Assembly (NCBI RefSeq): GCF_028554725.1
Contig: NC_071672.1
Coordinates: forward strand, 5,424,501 to 5,488,500
Origin: Zeugodacus cucurbitae
Taxonomy: Eukaryota; Arthropoda; Insecta; Diptera; Tephritidae
Direction of reading: 5' to 3'
DNA: 64,000 bases
The notes beneath the pieces are model-generated. The model was not told the DNA's origin. It searched no databases and saw only the letters and a program-made list of their open reading frames with translations. This document shows, one piece after another, positions 55,387 to 64,000 of the stretch. Each line of letters opens with the position of its first letter. The first letter of the stretch is position 1. The position numbers were made by a program, and so were the translations under genes.

Positions 55387-55970
55387 TTGTCTTGTCTTGT
55401 CTTGTCTTGTCTGGTCTTGTCTTGTCTTGTCTTGTCTTGTCTTGTCTTGTCTTGTCTTGTCTTGTCTTGTCTTGTCTTGTCTTGTCTTGTCTTGTCTTGT
55501 CTTGTCTTGTCTTGTCTTGTCTTGTCTTGTCTTGTCTTGTCTTGTCTTGTCTTGTCTTGTCTTGTCTTGTCTTGTCTGGTCTTGTCTTGTCTTGTCTTGT
55601 CTTGTCTTGTCTTGTCTTGTCTTGTCTTGTCTTGTCTTGTCTTGTCTTGTCTTGTCTTGTCTTGTCTTGTCTTGTCTTGTCTTGTCTTGTCTTGTCTTGT
55701 CTTGTCTTGTCTTGTCTTGTCTTGTCTTGTCTTGTCTTGTCTTGTCTTGTCTTGTCTTGTCTTGTCTTGTCTTGTCTTGTCTTGTCTTGTCTTGTCTTGT
55801 CTTGTCTTGTCTTGTCTTGTCTTGTCTTGTCTTGTCTTGTCTTGTCTTGTCATGTCTTATCTTGTCTTGTCTTGTCTTGTCTTGTCTTGTCTTGTCTTGT
55901 CTTGTCTTGTGTTGTCTTGTCCTGTCTTGTATTGTCATGTCCTGTCATGTCATGTCATGTGTTGTGCTGT

Positions 55971-56001
<31 letters not shown>

Positions 56002-56363
56002 TTGTCTTGTCTTGTCTTGTCTTGTCTTGTCTTGTCTGGTCTTGTCTTGCCTTGTCTTGTCTTGTCTTGTCTTGTCTTGTCTTGTCTTGTCTTGTCTTGT
56101 CTTGTCTTGTCTTGTCTTGTCTTGTCTTGTCTTGTCTTGTCTTGTCTTGTCTTGTCTTGTCTTGTCTTGTCTTGTCTTGTCTTGTCTTGTCTTGTCTTGT
56201 CTTGTCTTGTCTTGTCTTGTCATGTCTTATCTTGTCTTGTCTTGTCTTGTCTTGTCTTGTCTTGTCTTGTGTTGTCTTGTCTTGTCTTGTCTTGTCTTGT
56301 CATGTCATGTCATGTCATGTCATGTGTTGTGTTGTGTTGTTTTGTCTTGTCTTGTTTTGTCTT
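54529..56363 (+). repeat. Sub-repeat of the linker-free region, 1835 bp
   Basis: Rich in pure consensus: 32 units (55414-55573), 54 units (55579-55848) and 33 units (56054-56218), separated by CTG, CAT and GCCTT markers. Confidence 0.86.
55579..55848 (+). repeat. Pure GTCTT tract, 54 units
   Basis: Bounded by CTG (55574) and CAT (55849). Confidence 0.95.
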
Positions 56364-56630
56364 GTAATGTCTTATCTTGTCTTGTCTTGTCTTGTCCTGT
56401 CCTGTCGTGTCTTGTCTTGTCATGTCATGTCATGTCGTATGTTGTGTAGTTTTGTCTTGCCTTGTTTTGTCTTGTCATGTCTTATCTTGTCTTGTCTTGT
56501 CTTGTCTTGTCTTGTCTTGTCTTGTCTTGTCTTGTCTTGTCTTGTCTTGTCTTGTGTTGTCTTGTCTTGTCTTGTCCTGTCTTGTCTTGTCTTGTCATGT
56601 CATGTCATGTCATGTGTTGTGTTGTGTTGT

Positions 56631-56661
<31 letters not shown>

Positions 56662-56850
56662 TTGTCTTGTCTTGTCTTGTCATGTCATGTCTTGTCGTGT
56701 GTTGTGTTGTTTTGTGTTGTCTTATTTTGTCTTGTCATGTCTTATCATGTCTTATCTTGTCTTGTCTTGTCTTGTCTTGTCTTGTGTTGTCTTGTCTTGT
56801 CCTGTCTTGTATTGTCATGTCCTGTCATGTCTTGTCATGTGTTGTGCTGT

Positions 56851-56881
<31 letters not shown>

Positions 56882-57150
56882 TTGTTTTGTCTTGTCTTGT
56901 CTTGTCTAGTCTTGTCTTGTCTTGTCTTGTCTTGTCTTGTCTTGTCTTGTCTTGTCTTGTCTTGCCTTGTCTTGTCTTGTCTTGTCTTGTCTTGTCTTGT
57001 CTTGTCTTGTCTTGTCTTGTCTTGTCTTGTCTTGTCTTGTCATGTCTTATCTTGTCTTGTCTTGTCTTGTCTTGTCTTGTCTTGTCTTGTGTTGTCTTGT
57101 CCTGTCTTGTATTGTCATGTCCTGTCATGTCATGTCATGTGTTGTGCTGT

Positions 57151-57181
<31 letters not shown>

Positions 57182-57203
57182 TTGTCTTGTCTTGTCTTGT
57201 CTG

Positions 57204-57563
57204 GTCTTGTCTTGTCTTGTCTTGTCTTGTCTTGTCTTGTCTTGTCTTGTCTTGTCTTGTCTTGTCTTGTCTTGTCTTGTCTTGTCTTGTCTTGTCTTGT
57301 CTTGTCTTGTCTTGTCTTGTCTTGTCTTGTCTTGTCTTGTCTTGTCTTGTCTTGTCTTGTCTTGTCTTGTCTTGTCTTGTCTTGTCTTGTCTTGTCTTGT
57401 CTTGTCTTGTCTTGTCTTGTCTTGTCTTGTCTTGTCTTGTCTTGTCTTGTCTTGTCTTGTCTTGTCTTGTCTTGTCTTGTCTTGTCTTGTCTTGTCTTGT
57501 CTTGTCTTGTCTTGTCTTGTCTTGTCTTGTCTTGTCTTGTCTTGTCTTGTCTTGTCTTGTCTT
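57204..57563 (+). repeat. Pure GTCTT tract, 72 units
   Basis: Bounded by CTG (57199) and TTT (57564). The tandem partner is 59024-59428. Confidence 0.95.
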
Positions 57564-57710
57564 GTTTTGTCTTGTCTTATTTTGTCTTGTCATGTCTTAT
57601 CATGTCTTATCTTGTCTTGTCTTGTCTTGTCTTGTCTTGTTTTGTGTTGTCTTGTCTTGTCATGTCTTGTGTTGTCATGTCCTGTCATGTCATGTCATGT
57701 GTTGTGCTGT

Positions 57711-57741
<31 letters not shown>

Positions 57742-58555
57742 TTGTCTGGTCTGGTCTGGTCTTGTCTTGTCTTGTCTTGTCTTGTGTTGTCTTGTCTTGT
57801 CCTGTCTTGTCTTGTCATGTCCTCTCATGTCATGTCATGTGTTGTGTTGTTTTGTCTTGTCTTGTCTTGTTTTGTCTTGTCTTGTCTTGTCTTGTCTTAT
57901 CTTGTCTTGTCTTGTCTTGTCTTGTCTTGTCTTGTCTTATTTTGTCTTGTCATGTCTTATCATGTCTTATCTTGTCTTGTCTTGTCTTGTCTTGTCTTGT
58001 CTTGTCTTGTCTTGTGCTGTCTTGTCTTGTCCTGTGTTGTATTATCATGTCCTCTCATGTCATGTCATGTGTTGTGTTGTGTTGTCTTGTGTTGTCTTGT
58101 CTTGTCTTGTCTTGTCTTGTCATGTCATGTCATGTCATGTGTTGTGTTGTGTTGTGTTGTTTTGTCTTATTTTGTCTTGTCATGTCTTATCTTGTCTTGT
58201 CTTGTCTTGTCTTGTCTTGTCTTGTCTTGTCTTGTCTTGTCTTGTCTTGTCTTGTCTTGTGTTGTCTTGTCTTGTCTTGTCCTGTCTTGTCTTGTCTTGT
58301 CTTGTCTTGTCATGTCATGTCATGTCATGTGTTGTGTTGTGTTGTCTTGTCTTGTCTTGTCTTGTCTTGTCTTGTCTTGTCTTGTCATGTCATGTCTTGT
58401 CGTGTGTTGTGTTGTTTTGTGTTGTCTTATTTTGTCTTGTCATGTCTTATCATGTCTTATCTTGTCTTGTCTTGTCTTGTCTTGTCTTGTGTTGTCTTGT
58501 CTTGTCCTGTCTTGTATTGTCATGTCCTGTCATGTCTTGTCATGTGTTGTGCTGT

Positions 58556-58586
<31 letters not shown>

Positions 58587-58970
58587 TTGTTTTGTCTTGT
58601 CTTGTCTTGTCTAGTCTTGTCTTGTCTTGTCTTGTCTTGTCTTGTCTTGTCTTGTCTTGTCTTGTCTTGCCTTGTCTTGTCTTGTCTTGTCTTGTCTTGT
58701 CTTGTCTTGTCTTGTCTTGTCTTGTCTTGTCTTGTCTTGTCTTGTCATGTCTTATCTTGTCTTGTCTTGTCTTGTCTTGTCTTGCCTTGTCTTGTCTTGT
58801 CTTGTCTTGTCTTGTCTTGTCTTGTCTTGTCTTGTCTTGTCTTGTCTTGTCTTGTCTTGTCATGTCTTATCTTGTCTTGTCTTGTCTTGTCTTGTCTTGT
58901 CTTGTCTTGTGTTGTCTTGTCCTGTCTTGTATTGTCATGTCCTGTCATGTCATGTCATGTGTTGTGCTGT

Positions 58971-59001
<31 letters not shown>

Positions 59002-59023
59002 TTGTCTTGTCTTGTCTTGTCTG

Positions 59024-59428
59024 GTCTTGTCTTGTCTTGTCTTGTCTTGTCTTGTCTTGTCTTGTCTTGTCTTGTCTTGTCTTGTCTTGTCTTGTCTTGT
59101 CTTGTCTTGTCTTGTCTTGTCTTGTCTTGTCTTGTCTTGTCTTGTCTTGTCTTGTCTTGTCTTGTCTTGTCTTGTCTTGTCTTGTCTTGTCTTGTCTTGT
59201 CTTGTCTTGTCTTGTCTTGTCTTGTCTTGTCTTGTCTTGTCTTGTCTTGTCTTGTCTTGTCTTGTCTTGTCTTGTCTTGTCTTGTCTTGTCTTGTCTTGT
59301 CTTGTCTTGTCTTGTCTTGTCTTGTCTTGTCTTGTCTTGTCTTGTCTTGTCTTGTCTTGTCTTGTCTTGTCTTGTCTTGTCTTGTCTTGTCTTGTCTTGT
59401 CTTGTCTTGTCTTGTCTTGTCTTGTCTT
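59024..59428 (+). repeat. Pure GTCTT tract, 81 units
   Basis: Bounded by CTG (59019) and TTT (59429). Nine units longer than its partner at 57204. Confidence 0.95.
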
Positions 59429-59575
59429 GTTTTGTCTTGTCTTATTTTGTCTTGTCATGTCTTATCATGTCTTATCTTGTCTTGTCTTGTCTTGTCTTGT
59501 CTTGTTTTGTGTTGTCTTGTCTTGTCATGTCTTGTGTTGTCATGTCCTGTCATGTCATGTCATGTGTTGTGCTGT

Positions 59576-59606
<31 letters not shown>

Positions 59607-60048
59607 TTGTCTGGTCTGGTCTGGTCTTGTCTTGTCTTGTCTTGTCTTGTGTTGTCTTGTCTTGTCCTGTCTTGTCTTGTCATGTCCTCTCATGTCATGT
59701 CATGTGTTGTGTTGTTTTGTCTTGTCTTGTCTTGTTTTGTCTTGTCTTGTCTTGTCTTGTCTTATCTTGTCTTGTCTTGTCTTGTCTTGTCTTGTCTTGT
59801 CTTATTTTGTCTTGTCATGTCTTATCATGTCTTATCTTGTCTTGTCTTGTCTTGTCTTGTCTTGTCTTGTCTTGTCTTGTGCTGTCTTGTCTTGTCCTGT
59901 GTTGTATTATCATGTCCTCTCATGTCATGTCATGTGTTGTGTTGTGTTGTCTTGTGTTGTCTTGTCTTGTCTTGTCTTGTCTTGTCATGTCATGTCATGT
60001 CATGTCATGTGTTGTGTTGTGTTGTTTTGTCTTGTCTTGTTTTGTCTT

Positions 60049-60310
60049 GTAATGTCTTATCTTGTCTTGTCTTGTCTTGTCCTGTCCTGTCGTGTCTTGT
60101 CTTGTCATGTCATGTCATGTCGTATGTTGTGTAGTTTTGTCTTGCCTTGTTTTGTCTTGTCATGTCTTATCTTGTCTTGTCTTGTCTTGTCTTGTCTTGT
60201 CTTGTCTTGTCTTGTCTTGTCTTGTCTTGTCTTGTGTTGTCTTGTCTTGTCTTGTCCTGTCTTGTCTTGTCTTGTCATGTCATGTCATGTCATGTGTTGC
60301 GTTGTGTTGT

Positions 60311-60341
<31 letters not shown>

Positions 60342-60545
60342 TTGTCTTGTCTTGTCTTGTCTTGTCTTGTCTTGTCATGTCATGTCTTGTCGTGTGTTGT
60401 GTTGTTTTGTGTTGTCTTATTTTGTCTTGTCATGTCTTATCATGTCTTATCTTGTCTTGTCTTGTCTTGTCTTGTCTTGTGTTGTCTTGTCTTGTCCTGT
60501 CTTGTATTGTCATGTCCTGTCATGTCTTGTCATGTGTTGTGCTGT

Positions 60546-60576
<31 letters not shown>

Positions 60577-60880
60577 TTGTCTTGTTTTGTCTTGTCTTGT
60601 CTTGTCTAGTCTTGTCTTGTCTTGTCTTGTCTTGTCTTGTCTTGTCTTGTCTTGTCTTGTCTTGTCTTGTCTTGTCTTGTCTTGTCTTGTCTTGTCTTGT
60701 CTTGTCTTGTCTTGTCTTGTCTTGTCTTGTCTTGTCTTGTCTTGTCTTGTCTTGTCTTGTCTTGTCTTGTCATGTCTTATCTTGTCTTGTCTTGTCTTGT
60801 CTTGTCTTGTCTTGTCTTGTGTTGTCTTGTCCTGTCTTGTATTGTCATGTCCTGTCATGTCATGTCATGTGTTGTGCTGT

Positions 60881-60911
<31 letters not shown>

Positions 60912-61033
60912 TTGTCTTGTCTTGTCTTGTCTTGTCTTGTGTTGTCTTGTCTTGTCTTGTCTTGTCTTGTCATGTCATGTCATGTCATGTCATGTGTTAT
61001 GTTGTGTTGTTTTGTCTTGTCTTGTTTTGTCTT
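60049..61033 (+). repeat. Sub-repeat of the linker-free region, 985 bp
   Basis: Near-identical in order to 53519-54528, including GTTGC (about 60299) and GTTAT (about 60996). Five pentamers shorter. Confidence 0.87.
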
Positions 61034-61300
61034 GTAATGTCTTATCTTGTCTTGTCTTGTCTTGTCCTGTCCTGTCGTGTCTTGTCTTGTCATGTCATGT
61101 CATGTCGTATGTTGTGTAGTTTTGTCTTGCCTTGTTTTGTCTTGTCATGTCTTATCTTGTCTTGTCTTGTCTTGTCTTGTCTTGTCTTGTCTTGTCTTGT
61201 CTTGTCTTGTCTTGTCTTGTCTTGTGTTGTCTTGTCTTGTCTTGTCCTGTCTTGTCTTGTCTTGTCATGTCATGTCATGTCATGTGTTGTGTTGTGTTGT

Positions 61301-61331
<31 letters not shown>

Positions 61332-61575
61332 TTGTCTTGTCTTGTCTTGTCTTGTCTTGTCTTGTCTTGTCTTGTCTTGTCTTGTCTTGTCTTGTCTTGT
61401 CATGTCATGTCTTGTCGTGTGTTGTGTTGTTTTGTGTTGTCTTATTTTGTCTTGTCATGTCTTATCATGTCTTATCTTGTCTTGTCTTGTCTTGTCTTGT
61501 CTTGTCTTGTGTTGTCTTGTCTTGTCCTGTCTTGTATTGTCATGTCCTGTCATGTCTTGTCATGTGTTGTGCTGT

Positions 61576-61606
<31 letters not shown>

Positions 61607-61855
61607 TTGTCTTGTTTTGTCTTGTCTTGTCTTGTCTAGTCTTGTCTTGTCTTGTCTTGTCTTGTCTTGTCTTGTCTTGTCTTGCCTTGTCTTGTCTTGT
61701 CTTGTCTTGTCTTGTCTTGTCTTGTCTTGTCTTGTCTTGTCTTGTCATGTCTTATCTTGTCTTGTCTTGTCTTGTCTTGTCTTGTCTTGTCTTGTGTTGT
61801 CTTGTCCTGTCTTGTATTGTCATGTCCTGTCATGTCATGTCATGTGTTGTGCTGT

Positions 61856-61886
<31 letters not shown>

Positions 61887-62528
61887 TTGTCTTGTCTTGT
61901 CTTGTCTGGTCTTGTCTTGTCTTGTCTTGTCTTGTCTTGTCTTGTCTTGTCTTGTCTTGTCTTGTCTTGTCTTGTCTTGTCTTGTCTTGTCTTGTCTTGT
62001 CTTGTCTTGTCTTGTCTTGTCTTGTCTTGTCTTGTCTTGTCTTGTCTTGTCTTGTCTTGTCTTGTCTTGTCTTGTCTTGTCTGGTCTTGTCTTGTCTTGT
62101 CTTGTCTTGTCTTGTCTTGTCTTGTCTTGTCTTGTCTTGTCTTGTCTTGTCTTGTCTTGTCTTGTCTTGTCTTGTCTTGTCTTGTCTTGTCTTGTCTTGT
62201 CTTGTCTTGTCTTGTCTTGTCTTGTCTTGTCTTGTCTTGTCTTGTCTTGTCTTGTCTTGTCTTGTCTTGTCTTGTCTTGTCTTGTCTTGTCTTGTCTTGT
62301 CTTGTCTTGTCTTGTCTTGTCTTGTCTTGTCTTGTCTTGTCTTGTCTTGTCTTGTCTTGTCTTGTCTTGTCTTGTCTTGTCTTGTCTTGTCTTGTCTTGT
62401 CTTGTCTTGTCTTGTCTTGTCTTGTCTTGTCTTGTCTTGTTTTGTCTTGTCTGGTCTTGTCTTGTCCTGTCCTGTCCTGTCTTGTCTTGTCATGTCTTGT
62501 CATGTCATGTCTTGTCTTGTTTTGTCTT
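61034..62528 (+). repeat. Last sub-repeat, ending at linker 38
   Basis: GTAAT marker, CGTATG/TGTAG, CGT and ATT cassettes, CTA (61634), then pure tracts of 34 units (61909-62078) and 71 units (62084-62438), CTG, CCT run and the U1 tail. Confidence 0.86.
62084..62438 (+). repeat. Pure GTCTT tract, 71 units
   Basis: Bounded by CTG (62079) and TTT (62439). Confidence 0.95.
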
Positions 62529-62562
62529 CTTAATTAATTAAAAAAAAAATCAAACACAATTG
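62529..62562 (+). repeat. AT-rich linker 38 (A10; U1/Q without CTTCTC)
   Basis: First linker after a 15.8-kb gap. Its form is intact and ordinary. Confidence 0.97.
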
Positions 62563-63966
62563 TCTTGTCTTGTCTTGTCTTGTCCTGTTTTGTCTTGTCT
62601 TGTCCTGTCTTGTCATGTCATGTCATGTCATGTGTTGCGTTGTGTTGTGTTGTCTTGTCTTGTCTTGTCTTGTCTTGTCTTGTCTTGTCTTGCCTTGTCT
62701 TGTCTTGTCTTGTCTTGTCTTGTCTTGTCTTGTCTTGTCTTGTCTTGTCTTGTCTTGTCTTGTCTTGTCTTGTCTTGTCTTGTCTTGTCTTGTCTTGCCT
62801 TGTCTTGTCTTGTCTTGTCTTGTCTTGTCTTGTCTTGTCTTGTCTTGTCTTGTGTTGTCTTGTCTTGTCCTGTCTTGTCTTGTCATGTCCTCTCATGTCA
62901 TGTCATGTGTTGTGTTGTTTTGTCTTGTCTTGTCTTGTTTTGTCATGTCATGTCATGTCTTGTCTTGTCTTGTCTTGTCATGACTTGTCTTGTCTTGTCT
63001 TGTCTTGTTTTGTCTTGTCTTATTTTGTCTTGTCATGTCTTATCATGTCTTATCTTGTCTTGTCTTGTCTTGTCTTGTCTTGTCTTGTGTTGTCTTGTCT
63101 TGTCCTGTCTTGTATTGTCATGTCCTGTCATGTCATGTCATTTGTTGTGCTGCGTTGTTTTGTCTTGTCTCGTCTTGTTTTGTCTTGTTTTGTCTTGTCT
63201 TGTCTTGTCTTGTTTTGTCTTGTCTTGTCTTGTCTTGTCTTGTCTTGTCTTGTCTTGTCTTGTCTTGTCTTGTCTTGTCTTGTCTTGTCTTGTCTTGTCT
63301 TGTCTTGTCTTGTCTTGTCCTGTCTTGTCTTGTCTTGTCTTGTCTTGTCTTGTCTTGTCTTGTCTTGTCTTGTCTTGTCTTGTCTTGTCTGGTCTTGTCT
63401 TGTCTTGTCTTGTCTTGTCTTGTCTTGTCTTGTCTTGTCTTGTCTTGTCTTGTCTTGTCTTGTCTTGTCTTGTCTTCTCTTGTCTTGTCTTGTCTTGTCT
63501 TGTCTTGTCTTGTCTTGTCTTGTCTTGTCTTGTCTTGTCTTGTCTTGTCTTGTCTTGTCTTGTCTTGTCTTGTCTTGTCTTGTTTTGTCTTGTCTTGTCT
63601 GGTCTTGTCTTGTCTTGTCCTTTCCTGTCTTGTCTTGTCATGTCCTCTCATGTCATGTCATGTGTTGTGTTGTGTTGTTTTGTCTTGTCTTGTCTTGTTT
63701 TGTCTTGTCTTGTCTTGTCTTGTCTTATCTTGTCTTGTCTTGTCTTGTCTTGTCTTGTCTTGTTTTGTCTTGTCTTGTCTGGTCTTGTCTTGTCTTGTCC
63801 TTTCCTGTCTTGTCTTATCATGTCATGTCATGTCATGTCATGTCATGTGTTGTGTTGAGTTGTTTTGCCTTGTCTTGTCTTGTCTTGTCTTTTCTTGTCT
63901 TGTCTTGTCTTGTCTTGTTTTGTCTTGTCATGTCTTGTCATGTCATGTCTTGTCTTGTTTTGTCTT
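62529..63966 (+). repeat. Linker unit, 1438 bp
   Basis: 281 pentamers. GCGTT (about 62637), CTCAT (62890), CAT-GACTT (about 62978), GTCAT-TTGTT with GCGTT (63129-63156), consensus with CTCTT (63477), then two CCTTTCC blocks (63619, 63799), GTTGA (63853), TTCTT and a U1 tail. The ending resembles 25696-26427. Confidence 0.88.
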
Positions 63967-64000
63967 CTTAATTAATTAAAAAAAAAAAATCAAACACAAT
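63967..64000 (+). repeat. AT-rich linker 39 (A12), cut by window end
   Basis: 12 A. The window ends two bases before the linker is complete (CACAAT visible). The array continues beyond the window. Confidence 0.95.

Larger units (their letters stand above)
56364..60048 (+). repeat. Double sub-repeat, 3685 bp, with internal marker deletion
   Basis: Two tandem copies, each with CTA, long pure tract and triple-CTG block. The junction at about 58.15 kb lacks the GTAAT and CGTATG/TGTAG markers. The distance from the ATT pentamer (58039) to the CAT-CTT-AT marker (58179) is 140 bases, against 255 in the copy at 59904-60159, so 115 bases (23 pentamers) are missing. Confidence 0.87.
46745..62528 (+). 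repeat. 15.8-kb linker-free region of nested sub-repeats
   Basis: With the final G of linker 37 this is 3157 pentamers exactly, without a phase slip. Sub-repeats are delimited by the GTAAT-GTCTT-ATC marker at 48664, 50639, 51869, 53519, 54529, 56364, 60049 and 61034 (steps 1975, 1230, 1650, 1010, 1835, 3685 and 985). Each marker is followed within about 75 bases by CGTATG/TGTAG. All cassettes also occur in 37835-41339, so the region looks like amplified 3' content of that unit. Confidence 0.88.
1..64000 (+). repeat. GTCTT/AAGAC pentanucleotide satellite array with AT-rich linkers
   Basis: The whole window is tandem GTCTT, read on the + strand, with ordered single-base variants and 39 AT-rich linkers. 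No inversion is seen: every pentamer block and linker has the same orientation. A is nearly absent from the + strand outside CAT, ATT and CTA variants and the linkers, so the - strand is about 80 percent purine. Long open frames exist only because the 15-base reading cycle lacks stops. They have no composition, start context or domain that suggests a protein. Known: 5-bp satellites of this kind lie in pericentromeric or Y heterochromatin, and AAGAC is a known Drosophila satellite. Inferred: heterochromatic block of an unidentified eukaryote. Confidence 0.98.

Noticed and set aside
1..64000. Telomeric repeat
   Set aside because: The unit lacks the G-rich run of TTAGGG-like or TTAGG repeats, contains interspersed linkers, and shows many variants and higher-order units. 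It fits internal satellite DNA.
1..64000. tRNA, rRNA or other structured RNA genes
   Set aside because: The sequence is low complexity throughout. No cloverleaf or rRNA segment is visible, and one-strand pyrimidine richness prevents stable self-pairing.
1..64000. Firm assignment to Drosophila from the AAGAC unit
   Set aside because: AAGAC satellites are known there, but a 5-bp unit can arise in many lineages, and I cannot link the AT-rich linker to any species.

Overview
The window is one uninterrupted tandem-repeat (satellite) array. I see no protein-coding gene, RNA gene, mobile element, CRISPR array or bacterial-type regulatory site. The repeat unit is the pentanucleotide GTCTT (reverse complement AAGAC), about 12,500 units, all in one orientation. 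It is interrupted only by 39 copies of a 31-38 bp AT-rich linker: TTAATTAATT(T), then a run of 7-14 A, then TCAAACACAATTG. This points to eukaryotic constitutive heterochromatin. AAGAC is one of the known simple satellites of Drosophila melanogaster, but I know of no published copy with this linker. The species cannot be told from the sequence.

Pentamer names used below drop the leading GT: CTT is the consensus; CAT, CCT, CGT, GTT, TTT, ATT, CTG and CTA are common variants. Variants are ordered, not scattered. A recurring cassette runs CCT, CTT, CTT, a run of CAT, a run of GTT, then TTT. Blocks of variants alternate with long pure GTCTT tracts of up to 147 units. Linker flank codes: U1 = upstream pentamers CAT, CTT, CAT, CAT, CTT, CTT, TTT, CTT; U1c = U1 with GCCTT between the CATs; U2 = ATT, CTT, CTT, TTT, CTT. 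Downstream, P = starts GCCTT and soon has CTTCTCTTG clusters; Q = starts GTCTT; S = carries a 4-base GCTT slip.

Layout. 1-3655: linker-free, with a private GTTCT-marked series. 3656-10027: P-type units. 10028-24409: mixed units with CCGTTCG and ACCTT markers, duplicated at about 6.5-10 kb spacing. 24410-28225: a pure 134-unit tract and lead-in units. 28226-33602: about 2.05-kb S-type higher-order repeats. 33603-41339 and 41340 to about 49.7 kb: a direct segmental duplication of about 7.7-8.4 kb. 46745-62528: 15.8 kb without a linker, built of 1-2 kb sub-repeats. 62529-64000: one further linker unit and a linker cut by the window edge.

The array keeps strict 5-base phase. Every inter-linker tract is an exact multiple of 5, except nine tracts that are each explained by one visible odd-length unit. 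Both strands are stop-free in all frames of the pure repeat, which produces long spurious open frames (repeated VLSCL on +, KTRQD on -). These are not annotated as genes.
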